Below, in pieces: positions 26,241 to 38,500 of a stretch of DNA of 64,000 nucleotides. The position numbers and the translations under genes are program-made. Positions within the stretch are counted from its first letter, which is position 1, and every line of letters begins with the position of its first letter. This DNA comes from Endocalyx cinctus (Eukaryota > Ascomycota > Sordariomycetes > Amphisphaeriales > Apiosporaceae). Below the pieces are notes generated by a model. It was not told the DNA's origin, searched no databases, and worked only from the letters and a program-made list of their open reading frames with translations. The DNA lies in contig BCKC01000002.1 of assembly GCA_001600455.1 (NCBI GenBank), forward strand, positions 1,612,001 through 1,676,000. Direction: 5' to 3'.

Positions 26241-28193
26241 ATGACTGCTGGAAATTGGGAGGCTATCGCCGCCAAAAAGCGCCAGGACCTGTGGGACTCC
26301 CTTCCCGAAGAATGGCGCGTTCCGGCAAATCTGCTACCCCCCGAGGATCAGGAAGATGTTATGAACTTCCCGGAGACTTCGGGTTGGTTCACGCCCGAGG
26401 AGTTAGCCATCACCAACTCTACCGCCATAGAACTGCTCCCGAAGCTGGCTTCCGGCGAGCTAAAGTCCGAAACCGTAACGCGTGCTTTCTGCAAGCGAGC
26501 TGTAGCTGCACACCAACTAGTACGTACTATCAATGGGAGAAAGATCTGAGAGTTTAATGATTTTATTATTATTATTTCTTTCAGTCTTGAAGATGAAAAC
26601 TAATAGAAGATAAAAAAAAAATTGTTATAGACAAATTGTCTTTCGGAAACATGCTTCGATCGCGGCATCTCGATGGCTAAGAAGCTAGACGAGCACCTTG
26701 CGCAGACGGGGAAGCCGATCGGCCCCTTGCACGGCCTACCCATCTCCCTGAAGGACAACTTCAACCTCAAGGGACTAGACGCGACGGTCGGGTACGCCTC
26801 CCACGTGGGCGACCCCGCCGCCAACGACGCCGCGCTCGCCGCGGTCCTGGAAGCGGCCGGCGCCGTCTTCTACGTGAAGACGAACGTGCCGACGGCCATG
26901 ATGATCGCCGAGAGCGTCAACAACGTCTTCGGCCGCACCGTCAACCCCCGGAACCGCAAGCTCACGAGCGGCGGCAGCTCCGGCGGCGAGTCCGCCCTCA
27001 TCCTCTTCCGCGGCAGCCCCTGGGGCGTCGGCACCGACATCGGAGGCTCCCTCCGGATCCCCGCCGCCTGCACGGGCATCTTCACCCTGAGACCTTCGTT
27101 CGGCCGCTTCCCTACCTACGGCTGCCGCTCGGGTTTGCCCGGCCAGGAGGCCGTCCAGTCCGTGAACGGCCCCCTGACCCGCACGATCGAGGACCTCGAG
27201 TTCTACAGCAAGACCGTAGTCGACGCGACCCCCTGGCGCGTCGACCCCCGCTGCGTGCCCATCCCCTGGCGCGTCGCGTCGCCGCTCCCGCGCAAGCTGA
27301 AGATCGGCGTCATGTGGGACGACGGCATGGCGCTGCCGACGCCGCCGGTGACGCGGGCGCTGCGCTCGGTCGTCGAGAAGCTGAAAGCGTCGGCGTCGAC
27401 CGAGTTCGAGATCGTCGAGTGGGACTCGCGGGACCAGCAGGAAGGCTTACGTCTGCTGGACCGCATGTTCGTCGCCGGCGGGCGCGAGTCGATCACGCGC
27501 GAGCTCGACCGCACCGGCGAGCCCTTCCGGCCCGAGATGCAGATGTACCAGGTCGCCAAGGAGCTGTCGGCGCTCGAGTACTGGCAGCTGCACCTCGACC
27601 GCGTCGCCTACGTGAAGCGGTACATGGACCGCTGGCACGCCGCCGGGCTGGACGCCATCCTCTGCCCGACGACGCCGTACAGCACGGTGGAGAACGGAAA
27701 GTTCAGGCACGGTGAGTTTGGACGTTTTACATACCTACCCCTCAAAATCTTACATAAGACGACCAAATATTATATAGCCACCCCTTTTTTTTCTTAACAT
27801 TTCATAATTTACGCGGGTAAAGAGAGATTGCTAATCATAGATATGCGAAATTTATTAGTTGGATATACCGGTGTATACAACGTTCTCGACTGCTCGGCTA
27901 TATCATTCCCCACCGGAATGACTGTAGACAAATCAGTCGACGCTCCTCTAGGAGATGGATACACGCCTTTGTCGGAGCTTGATAAGAAGGTCCAAGAAGA
28001 ATGTAAGGAATTTTCATCCCCCCCTTTCCTCTCGTCATACTACATTTTAGTCAGCACGCTTCTCTAACTTTCACTTATAGACAACGCCAACGCCGTCCAC
28101 GGTCAACCGGTGAGCTTGCAGCTTGTGGCTGGCCGATTAGAGGAGGAGAAGTGCATAGAAATGTGCAAAGAAATCCTAAAAGTAATAGCGTAG
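26241..28193 (+). CDS. Amidase-signature family hydrolase (acetamidase-like)
   Basis: Amidase-signature enzyme that hydrolyses an amide to a carboxylic acid and an amine or ammonia, probably cytosolic. Exons are 26241-26519, 26631-27711, 27859-28002 and 28081-28193, giving 538 residues with consistent phases. The Lys-cisSer-Ser triad is complete: Lys134 in ISLKDNF, Ser209 in SGGSSGGE and Ser233 in DIGGSLRIP; the 75- and 24-residue spacings match those of FAAH. The closing part VGYTGVYNVLD and SLQLVAGRLEE is typical of fungal acetamidase-like enzymes. No signal peptide. The second exon is far more GC-rich than the others. The divergent MFS gene and GATA sites suggest nitrogen scavenging from an imported amide. 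Substrate unknown; it could be a small amide or a larger N-acyl compound. Confidence 0.94.
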
Positions 28194-28467
28194 ATATGAT
28201 ATAGCATTACGTAAATCATATATCTTCAATCAAGCTTTCCACTCAAGAGCTTAAAACACGTGCATGTATCTCAACTTTTACTTCCAATACCCCCTATTCT
28301 CCTTCTTAAAACACACTATCCTGGCGTGTCCGTGTCCTGGTTAGTAGATTGCCCTTAACGATCAACCCTTATGTGTCAATTTTCATTGTGTCGGAACAAC
28401 CTTCCCCTTCCACGAAATAGCTTACCTATTTGGTACCTTCGGATTTAGGTGGAAGGCTCCGCCTCTG
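28194..28467. other. Short convergent 3' region
   Basis: 274 bases between the ends of the amidase (+) and tyrosinase (-) genes; nothing else is visible. Confidence 0.5.
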
Positions 28468-30791
28468 TTACGCGTAAGTGTAACAGAACGGGCCGTCGAC
28501 GATGCTGACCAGGTCTCCGATGGTGTAGACCTCATCCGCAATGACGTAGAGGTTCACCTCATCGCTCAGGGTCGCCGCTGCCGCCTGTCCACCCATCACG
28601 GTTCGTGCACCCTGTAGTGATCATATTTGATTAACCCCCACTCTGACAAAAAGCGTAGCCCTTGATATCAAGAACAAGAACTGGACGCGAAGAAGAAAAA
28701 AACTTACCGCGATCACTTGCAGCCGATTAGGTAGATCTTGTACTTGCCAGGTAGCCCACGTTCTATCGATCATCGCATGATGGAGCCCTGGGTAGCAAAA
28801 AAATCAAGCTTTCAGTTAGCGTAGGACTTTTCGACTTGAAGATCGTGAAGAGCGTGGCTGCGTGGCTCATGACCAGATTACAGTCCTCGGAAAGGGTCGG
28901 GATTCAGAGGGGGGGCTATCATCCTCGCTTAAACTTCTTTCGTTTCCCTCCCTCTCCCCNCCCCCGCCCCTCCCTTGAAAAAAAAAAGAAAAACACTTAC
29001 AAAAAGCGGGATCTCCAGGTGACGTGAAAAAGTCTCCAGCGGGGTCTCCCGCGATCGTGAAATGCCCGGCGGGATGCACGCCCATGGGCGCTACCCCTTG
29101 CATGGTATTCTGGAACGGGCCGATGCCTGTGGAGTTGCTGATGAGGTTGACGATGTCTTGGGTACGGGTGTAGCGACTGCTAAGATAGTTCGATCTGTAG
29201 CCCTCGAATGTGTCAACGCTTAACATTAAACCTCACCCCCTTTTCCATTACTTTGACGATTATAAATTGATAATTACCCTTTTTAGGGCAGCTAATATAT
29301 TCCTCTAAAGAAGGGATTCCTTCGTGACGTTACGTCTCCCTTTGATTTGCATAGTTGTTGATCGCCTGTCGGTGGCTGTGTGTAGGGTAGGACTTACTGC
29401 ATGGAAGAAAAACGAATTAGATTAATCGAACATGTAAGGTACAGGGGGCATGGGCAGGGGAAGGGGGAGCTTTTAGCAAGGGGAGAGATGATCAAAAAAC
29501 CAAGCACGAGATCTCTATATCCAACGTACCATATCACGTCGTAAACATCTAGGATTATGACCTCTGCATCGCATCAAAGTCAGCGTCTCTCTCGTTCCTG
29601 GTGAATGCTACCTTATCCATGCAAGTTTCGGCTTTACTCACAGCCCGTTGGTCTGAGGGTTGCGCGGGGGCGCTGGCGATATTGCAGGGGAGATCGGCCT
29701 GGAAAGAAAGAAAAAAAAGATCATGTAAGAAGCCGAACTATTCCCAGAAGTCGATCTCGTTATAATTACCCCAGATTGACCGTCATACTATAAATTAATT
29801 TGATGTCTTTTGTTAGCGCTACTGTTACCCTTTCACACACAGCTGAAAAGCGAAAAACTTGTAATTCAAAGTGGGATCGAAAGCAACCCTACTACTTACT
29901 TCTTAAAAGGCCCGGCCATGACACATCCCCCGCCATTTCCGGCCGGTCCAAAGAAGGACTGGTGCGTCGTGTTTTCTCCATTGCCACTCATGCTGGTGTC
30001 GCTCCCGTCGAAGAGAGGCGATTTCTCGGGGTCTGAGGCCCATCTACCCCAATCCCAATACTACAAGACACATTTGGTTTCCAGGTTAGGCAATGACGTC
30101 GCTTCGTAAAGGAAAAGGGAGGGTAATATTATAAAAAAAAAAAAAAAAAGTGTACTGACTGGCTGCGATCCGGTGTAACCACACTCGTATCTGAGGGCTT
30201 GTTCATATGCCCAGGTGAAATATCTATGCCACGATAGGAAGTTACCCTGGATCTCGCGATGAGACATGTAGTACCATGTCAGGTCATGTCAGCTTTCCTC
30301 GGCGTTCGGGTTGAGGTAGATGCCTCGCCATCTCGTCACGGAATTATTTTTGATTTGATTTGAGGGGTAGATAACACGCACCGTTCCGTGAATGGAACCC
30401 GTCTGATTGATATGAACGGCCACGAAGTCGTCATAGCGAGTTTTCGCGCCGGGGTATTGCGCCGGGTCTAACTTCGAAGGGCTGGTAGTCAAGCACAGTA
30501 CCGCCTCAATGTACGCCTTTTTCTCGGTTGCATCGATGTCGCCCCTGGATAAACGTTTTTTTATGTCGTTAAGGAGGTGATCTACGGATTGGTAGGGTAT
30601 ACTGTGTACTTTGCTTACCATTCTCGTCGAACAAGTATGTTGTCCTCGGTACAAGTCGTCGAGCTCGCCAGTTGAGCGTCAAGAGCAGGCTTTCCTTTGT
30701 CCCAGAGGTCCGAGACGGCATCGGCCGAGACAAGCCCCGTAAAGAGGAGGCCTCTCAGCACGATAGAGGATAGTCTTGAGAGGGAAGGCAT
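28468..30791 (-). CDS. Secreted short tyrosinase / catechol oxidase-like copper enzyme
   Basis: Type-3 copper oxidase acting on phenols or catechols. Ten exons: 30791-30619, 30544-30382, 30246-30160, 30060-29900, 29787-29770, 29698-29642, 29563-29530, about 29202-29001, 28787-28708 and 28611-28468, about 372 residues. Residues 1-25 are a signal peptide, so it is probably secreted. The CuA histidines are in FVAVH, SIHGT and LSWHR; the CuB histidines in GVHPAGH and WLHHAMIDR. No cysteine lies next to the second CuA histidine. The usual C-terminal shielding domain is absent, as in short fungal tyrosinases. The fifth exon is only 18 bases. The acceptor of the eighth exon is uncertain (the intron is about 327 bases). 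An ambiguous base (28960) lies in the next intron. It could make or modify pigments or quinones. Confidence 0.88.
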
Positions 30792-33735
30792 TGTCCTCTG
30801 CGGATCACACAGCATCTGCTGGTCCACAGTCGTAGGACTAGAAGAACCTTGAAGTGTATAAGGAAACTTCTTCCGATTTCCCAGGCTGCACACTTCAATC
30901 GGGAAAATATAATCGCTGCAGCGTGACAGGAAAAACTATCGGAGCGAAACAAGAGCTACGTAAAGGATATCTTTCGGGGCCTTACGTCTACACTATTTAA
31001 ACTACTGGGCTAACGTCAATGCACGAGGTGAAAAGACTGAGTGCCATACCTCTACTATATGTTGGGCATGTGTTTTATTCATTATGTCGCCAATATCATG
31101 TTATGAAGATAAAGTGTCTGGCCTATCAGCACGATGTCGTTACATAACTACCATTGGCATTATGCAATGCCGTGCTGTGAGAGCTGTCACGTCGTTTGCC
31201 GGAGACAAGAATTACGGATCCACTATATAGCGTTATTGACGCCATTGATCTCTGTCTATTTTCGTCAGCGCAATATAACCATAACACAAATGAGGAAATA
31301 GGGTCGACAAGCTAAGTGGGAGGGTTAATGTATTCCTTGGTTCAATTTAAAAAGAATCTGGGGTTAATTAACCGAACGCATATCAGCCGCACCATACAGA
31401 CGAGGGAATCGCATTCTTAAGAGGGCCCCTTTATCGCCTAGAAAGGTCAGAAACCCATAACCTAATCATGATAAACATCATCTGATTTGATGTGTATATA
31501 TATTTTGACAAGGTCGAGGGATACTCGGCACTTCCTTGAGAGGTGAGAGATGATTACTATGGGTTCACCAGAGTCTTGCCTTGTGAAACGAAACCACAAT
31601 GTCACGAACGTATAATTTAAAGTGACCAAGGCTCCGCGGAGTTTCGAATTTCCGAAGAAGCTGATTTGGGTATTGGAAAAGACTTCTATGCAATATATGT
31701 TAATAACACTTGACATAACTTGGTTCTTGGCCTATAACTTGTCTTCTCATCTTATTATCCACATCATCCGCCGGTATCCGTGCTGTTATATCATCTTGAC
31801 CGATTTCGACAGCTCTCATACTCGGTGTGGTATATCAGGCTCTTATGCAAGCTTGAATGAGGATGAAATGAGCAGGTGGCCGTACTTTAAATGGTGCTCC
31901 TACACTACCCTTTCTTTCAAACCCAAGACTTTTGCATTTACTTTATCAATCGTAGAGTAAGGCAAATCAGAATCAGTGTAAAACTGTTGAATTGGCTCTG
32001 TAAGATCGTACTGTTCAAATGAAATGTATTACCATTCTGTATATTCTTGTTGTTCTAATTCTCAAGTTGACGAGATTTCCGTACGATTAGGAGATATCCC
32101 CCTTAAGGGGGAATATCACCTGAATCGTACGTATTATACTAAAATAGCTGACCCTATTACCAGTATTCCAACAAAAACAGACCAAGCAGATCTAAAATTA
32201 TCTTATATCAGCCTCGGTGAAAGCTATGTGACTGTTGCTGTATTATTTAGTATCTTGACACGGAGGAGTGCAGATTTATAGCGATCATTTGATGAAATGT
32301 ATAACTTTTCGAGCTCCTAAGAGAGCGGTTGTTTCTCATAGGGTCTTCCTTTATTTTCCAGATACTTGAAAACATCTTGTATATTGAAACACTGCTATGT
32401 GTTCCGCGAACAAAGGAGTGAGCACTTTCCTACCAAATAGGGGCTGCTCGGAATAAGCAACGAGATTTTCTTATTACAATTTGTTTGACTATGCAGTTGC
32501 GATCTAAATTTCAACGTCAAAAATATTTATTATTACTTCTTATTTCTTCTTCTAGGCCTATAGAAACATTCATATACCTTTAAGAGAATGACTTTCTTGT
32601 CCTTTGTCGATATAAATAGCTAGTAATTGGCAACTAATCGAGACTTCTACTAGACGAATTATCTGCCAATTGTAGTTTTCCCTCCAAAATACAACTATAT
32701 CGGGATCTTTTCTCTTTCTAATTAATCCTACAAATACCTCTCTCAAATCTTTGTCAGGTTGTTAACTGCTTGACGAGAAAACAGGCTTATATACTTGTAA
32801 TGGGAGCGCACATCACCGAATAAGAACATATGAACTAACTGGTAGCATATATGGTTACTCATTCGATCTATTTTCGGAAGAGGCTTTGTGTGTTTATATC
32901 TATATCTACTATATAATTACTGCTCGAACTTTCTCGAATTCTCCTCGTATCAACTTGGTGTATTTTTGAGTATTATCGCTAATAATAATTATATACCTTG
33001 TCTAATTTTTGCTGAAATATCTATCCCAGCTCTCTCTTCTGCCTTTTTTTTTTGTTCTTTTTCCCCTTTCACGTCCTCCGATAGTTGCCGGTGTTCTCCG
33101 GGAAGAGTCACGGCCCCTACCGCCAGGCCGAATCGGCGGTCGTGGCCAAGGACGCAAAAATTTGCGCCAAGTAAAGCTTTCACCCCCAAGCCGAGCAAAA
33201 TCTTGCATTATCTACAAGGAAGAAGAACGATGGTAAGAACAAAAAGTAAAGACTTTTATAAATAAGAAAACTAATAAATTTAAATCCTAAATCCTACGGT
33301 CGTATTTTGGTCTCGTTCACAGAGACCATACTACCGTCCTTTTAAACCCTCACTGATAGATAACCATGAGTCGAATATCAGCATGTGGGGGGAACACCAT
33401 TTAATGTATCCGAGATAGAGAAAAATAAGTAGCGTCCCGTCACAAAAGAGGGGAACCGCCGAATCGAACCGATTCGTGGTTATTATCAGTTCTCGCTATC
33501 TAACTGTGTTACTAACTTCCATGTAGATAGATACGTGACATGACATAGAATAAACACCATTTTAATACCCTAAAGAAATATTTAGGCGAGTGGGGATAAA
33601 AATAAAAATAAAAATAAAAAAAATACCTTATCACATAGAAAATTTGCACCGTTCTTTTTAATCTTAGGAGGGGAGTAGCATTATCTTTCACAAGGCTCAA
33701 GAGCATCATCGTCGCTCAAAAAGCAGACGAAAAAA
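30792..33735. other. Gene-free AT-rich region
   Basis: This is the 5' flank of the tyrosinase gene (-) and of the nickel permease gene (+). No convincing gene; the longest frames are 112-125 codons and AT-rich with no recognisable content. A 52-base imperfect palindrome at 32080-32131 is listed separately. Confidence 0.55.
32080..32131. repeat. 52-base imperfect palindrome
   Basis: Two arms of about 24 bases that are nearly perfect reverse complements meet at a central TTAA. The outer part is CGTACGATT on the left and AATCGTACG on the right; the inner part is a run of five C facing a run of five G. It would form a long hairpin. It may be a protein-binding dyad, a tiny inverted-repeat element or a remnant. 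Function unknown. Confidence 0.8.
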
Positions 33736-34589
33736 ATGCCTTCCCCTCGTTCAAGAACCTGTCGCATAGACAGACTCCCCCCCCTCCCCAAAGGCCTCCG
33801 ATCCCTGCCCCCCTCCGTCCTGCGCATCATCGCGCTCCTCGTAACCGTCAACATCGTCGTGTGGGCCGCCTCGGCCGTCGTATTGCGGTTCCACCCGCGC
33901 TTCGCCGGCGCCGCCGCGCTGTCGTACGCCCTCGGGCTACGGCACGCGCTCGACGCCGACCACATCAGCGCCATCGACCTCATGACGCGGCGCCTGATCG
34001 CTTCGGGCCAGCGGCCCGTCACCGTCGGTACTTTTTTTAGTCTCGGCCACTCGACCGTCGTCATCGTCACGTGCGTCGTCGTCGCCGCGACCGCGGGCGC
34101 CCTGAGGGACCGGTTCTCCGGGTTTCAGTACGTCGGCGGTATTGTGGGCACGAGCATCAGCGCCGCGTTTCTTATCCTCCTGAGTCTCGGGAACGGCTGG
34201 GTTCTGTATAGGCTCGTGTGTCGGTTGCGCGAGGTCTTGAGGGAGGAAGCTTCCGAGCGGCGGGAAGGCGGGGAGGTGGACGACGACGAAGATCAGGCCG
34301 CTGCTAACTTGCAGCTAGAAGGACCCGGATTCCTGGCTCACGTGTTTCGGAATTTGTTCCGTATCGTCGACCGTCCCTGGAAGATGTACCCGCTAGGGGT
34401 ACTGTTCGGGCTGGGATTCGACACCAGTTCCGAAATTGCTATTTTGGGTATCGCGAGTGTCCAGGGGGCGCAGGGGACTAGTCTATGGATTATTTTGATA
34501 TTCCCGCTATTATTCACTGGTATGCATTTGCCGTCGAGTTTTTTTCTTTTTTTTTTTTTTTTTTTTAAACCTGCATCCCATCACACGGA

Positions 34590-34622
<33 letters not shown>

Positions 34623-35135
34623 ATATTCTGGTTTACTGCTCTACTTCTCTCTCTCTCTCTCCCTAAAACTATATCCCAAAATACTAATCATGGTTCTTAA
34701 ATAGCCGGTATGTGTCTAGTCGACACCAGCGACGGCGCTCTCATGATGGCCCTATACTCATCCAAAGCCTTCGCCCGGGACCAGGTTGCCATACTGTACT
34801 ACTCCATCGTGCTCACGGGCATTACCGTCGTAGTCTCGGCCTTCATAGGCATCATCCAGGTCCTGTCTTTGGCGGAGCATATCGCCGAGCCCGAGGGGAA
34901 GTTCTGGGACGGGTTGGACGCCATTAGCGATCATTTCGACATCATCGGAGCTAGCATCGCGGGCCTGTTCGTCATCGTGGGCATTGCGTCCGTCATTATT
35001 TACAAGCCGTGGAGGCGAAACATGGAGAGGCGTAGGGCTCAGAGAGTGCCCTCTGCCGACGATAGTAACAGCGCATACCATGATGCAGAGAGTACACCCC
35101 CTCCTGATCGAAGTGTTCCAGAGTCCGCCGTCTGA
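33736..35135 (+). CDS. High-affinity nickel/cobalt permease (NiCoT family)
   Basis: NiCoT-family permease that imports Ni2+ (and possibly Co2+) for enzymes such as urease. Exons are 33736-34519 and 34705-35135, joined in phase as LLFT-AGMCLVDTSDG, giving 404 residues. The family signature HALDADHI is at residues 70-77 in the second membrane segment; GLGFDTSSEIAIL and GMCLVDTSDG follow further on. About eight membrane segments are expected, with a charged cytosolic loop near residues 170-200 and a hydrophilic C-terminal tail. The intron contains long T and A runs. No urease gene is in the window. The first exon is strongly GC-rich. Ni versus Co preference cannot be told. Confidence 0.95.
34590..34621. 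repeat. T17-A15 homopolymer palindrome in intron
   Basis: Seventeen T directly followed by fifteen A within the single intron of the nickel permease gene, preceded by another long T run (from about 34547). It is similar to the tract at 13116-13145. Confidence 0.85.
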
Positions 35136-35584
35136 GTTTTACTTAGAACGAATGTATCTGCACGCCTGGAAGAATTTAAAGTAGCTTGGGAATACGTGTT
35201 GAAGATGATTAATGAGAAGTGGCATTCTGATGGAGTAGGATAAGTAACTATATGAATCCAAACTGTAACTCGACATCTATGAGAAATATATATTTATACG
35301 CACACTTCAGAAATCTGAGAGCACTTCTATATTTATTCACTCGATCAATCTGATATACCATAAATCAACCTGCAATATGTATCCTTTGCAATTTCCTTCC
35401 CAAAAAACGGCCGCAATTCAACACCGATTAAAGTAAATAAATAAAATACAAGATCCAAGAGGAGTAAGTTCAAAAAACAATGGTATCAAACTCCAATGGC
35501 AATGCGGAAAATATGAGGCTAAGAAATATCTCAAGGGGTAGCGCCATCAATTCAAACGGTCTTCATAAAATGGGTGGAGTCTTA
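35136..35584. other. Convergent 3' intergenic region
   Basis: 3' flanks of the nickel permease gene (+) and calpain gene (-); AT-rich, no gene seen. Confidence 0.5.
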
Positions 35585-38500
35585 TTAATTTTTTGCATCC
35601 TTCACAGCGGATTGTGGGTTGCAGTCCCCGCCAGTCGAGTCCGAGTCCGGAGTTGGAATCGGCGTCGAATCGGTAGAATCAGAGGTATCTGACCTAGCTG
35701 CATCTTCGGTTTCATCTTTATCATCGCAGTCGGGAGTTGGGATTTCTTCGTCTTCAGTGTCTGCGTCATTTCCGTCGTCTACTTCATCTTCTCTCTTTTC
35801 TTCGTCTACTTTATCTTCTTTCTTTTCTGCGTCTTCTTTATCTTCTTTATTCTCTTCATCTTTCTTGTCTTTGGTTTCGTCTTCTACAACGATCTTCTTC
35901 TTCACTACGGCCTCGCCGTCGATTATCTCGACTTCATCTGTCACTTTCTCCTCATCTTTGCCCTTCTCACGATCACCGCCGGCATTCGCCTGGGCGTTGT
36001 CGATATCGGCAGCACCCTTCTGGCCCATACCCCCTTCGGCGAGTTCGCCACCCTCGATTACCACGCGGAGGTTGAGGTCTTCATCTTTCGAATAGACTCG
36101 GAAACCCACTATGCAGATGGCATTCCAGGGGTCTGGCAGACTGGATTCGCCATCCGACTCTACTGCGTTCTCGGTGGTAGTCGCGGCTGGCGGCGCTGTA
36201 GCTAGCCGAGGCTTCTTGGACATATCATCTGACGAGTAAAGCAACTCCCAATCTTCGACTGGACTATCTGACGAATCAGAAAAGCTGTCATCGTTCTTGG
36301 GTGGCGGACCAGGTCGTGGCATCGGCGGTGGACTTTGCTTTCCGTCAGCTTTCTTTTCGTCCGAAGGTTTCGTCTCATCACTCTTGGATGCGTCTTGTGA
36401 TGTGCTAGACTCCTCAGTCTTGGTGGCCGATTCACTCTTCTCGGCATCTGGCTGGTCACTCTTATCACCATCAGCGTTCGGCTTCTCCGACTCATCGACC
36501 TTCTCTTCACTCTTCTCAGTAGATTCTTCCTTGTCGTTCTTGTTCTCGGAGGATTCAGGGACCTCGGTCTGGATGCCCTTATCCTCGCCGGCATCAGGTT
36601 TGTCGGTTTGGACAGCCGCATCCTTGGGCTTCTGCTCTTCTTCCGCCCTACGCTTAGCAGCTAGCTCTGCCTCCTTTTTCCTCTTCTCCTCTTCCTTCTT
36701 CTTTAACTCAGCCTCTTCGGCTTCGGCTTTCTCTTTCTTCTTTTTCTCATGCTCGGCCTTTCGTTTTTCGTGCTTCTCTTGGTTTTTCTTGGCTTGTTTC
36801 TTGGTGATATCACGGTTCAAGTGTCGCTTTTCCCACATTTTGCGACGCTCTTTCATCCGAGAGGCGCTGGCTTTCTTGTGGTCGGATTGTTTGCGCAGCT
36901 TCGCGACGTGTTCAAGATGCGCCACACCCTTACTATGAGCTAAGTCGTAAGCATAGCCGACTTGCGCCAACTTGTCGTTCTCTTCTCGCCTGCGACACTC
37001 GCGCTTGACGACGCTTTCGATAGAAGATCTGTAGGTATTGCGTTCACCAACGACGCTGATATACACTGAATAGTTACCTGCCTCCATGCAGGGCAGTTCA
37101 ATGGAGACAGATCGGTCCATGAGATAGTTGCCGTGAGACCTAACAATGTAGTCTTCGCTGTCTGGTCGTCCTTGCTCATGGATTCGGAAATGGAGCCGGA
37201 AATTGTATTGACCGTGTAATCCCTTGTAATACCGGTCGTCAAGCTGTTGTAGTACCAGGACTAGCGGGGACTCCTTGGTCAGTGTGATGTGAAACTTCTC
37301 GTTCCACTGTGGTTTCCAAGGAACGTCTACACCGATCCAACGTTGGCAACATCGCCAGTCTTGGTCTCGGAAGAGACGGGTTCTGTCAAAATGCTGGTAT
37401 TTCTCCAACATATCTTCATACGTGATCCAGAACACGGAATCATTTCCGAATTGATGATCAAGTTCGTCCTTAACGTCGTTGTTCCATTCCTTCGAACCGT
37501 CCGACCACGCGCCTTCCCAAATACCTTTGCGGGTCTTACCCCAAGGATTTCTATTCATTGTTAGCCATGAGTTCATAGTCTTCTTAGCAACTAATAACTT
37601 ACCGAAGTTTTACGAGTCGTTGCCCGTTCTTGAGAGTCCTCGCATCCATGACGACGTAGGCGTGGCCCTCTCGAATTCCGTTTCTATCGCCATAACCACC
37701 ATCTAAAAGTCCGGTAGAGCAACCGAACAAGAATTCTTTGTTCACCTTGCTAAGCTCATCATCCCAAAATTCATCGAGATCTAATATGTCTGTAGCTAGG
37801 AGTTCTGTGGTCACGCCTCCTGAAATATCTTCCAATCCCTCACCAATCCATCCACCAGCGAGGGAACCATAATCTCCGTGGGCTTTGGCATATGCTTTCT
37901 CGATCAATGCGACCCAGGTTTCATGCTGGTCCTTGCATTGACCGAAAAACAAAGCCTTGGAACCCGTCTGATACGTCTTGCGATATTCCCTTTCAGGATG
38001 ATCGCGATCAATCTGGTTGAGCAGATCGCGTTGCAAACTTGGGTTATCCCAACAAGGTGAAGTTAGGAACAGCTTGTCATCTATTATGGAATGTATCCAT
38101 TCACCATCGCGGTAGAAGACGAAACCGTAAATCCCAATTTCTGTGAGCTGGTAAGTAATGTGTCTAAGAGTCAGGTTCTTGAGATTGGTACTAACTGGTA
38201 TCATATTCAACACATGTCCGCTTGATGCCATCCTCGACATTAGCCAATGCGCTGAGACTAGCAATGAACCAGCAATTCCCGAGAGAGCCTTGCTTGACAT
38301 CGTTGGCGCTGACGTTTTGCATGAATGTAGGCTTCTCGAAGATTTCGCGCACGCGCTTAACAGCTTTCGGCACAGATGTGCTGGTGCTTGACCGAGTGTT
38401 GGTGAGGTTGAAGCTGTATGATCCTAAGTAGTTTAGAGTATTGCCTTTGGACATTTTCAAATCCCAATCCTATTAAACCATGTTAGCATCGAATGTTACC

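Noticed and set aside
27314..27715. Second open frame within the amidase exon
   Set aside because: Arg/Ala-rich shadow of the GC-rich amidase coding strand.
33009..33236. Frames upstream of the nickel permease gene
   Set aside because: Several overlapping frames on both strands with Arg/Pro-rich content and no family likeness.
33440..33520. tRNA-like B-box sequence on the minus strand (GGTTCGATTC)
   Set aside because: It is part of a small hairpin (CGAATCG facing CGATTCG). No A-box, anticodon stem or acceptor stem of a tRNA can be drawn around it.
35619..36938. Ser-rich frames on the plus strand opposite the calpain tail
   Set aside because: They mirror the Glu/Lys/Asp codons of the calpain tail (GAA and GAG read as TTC and CTC) and have no protein-like features.
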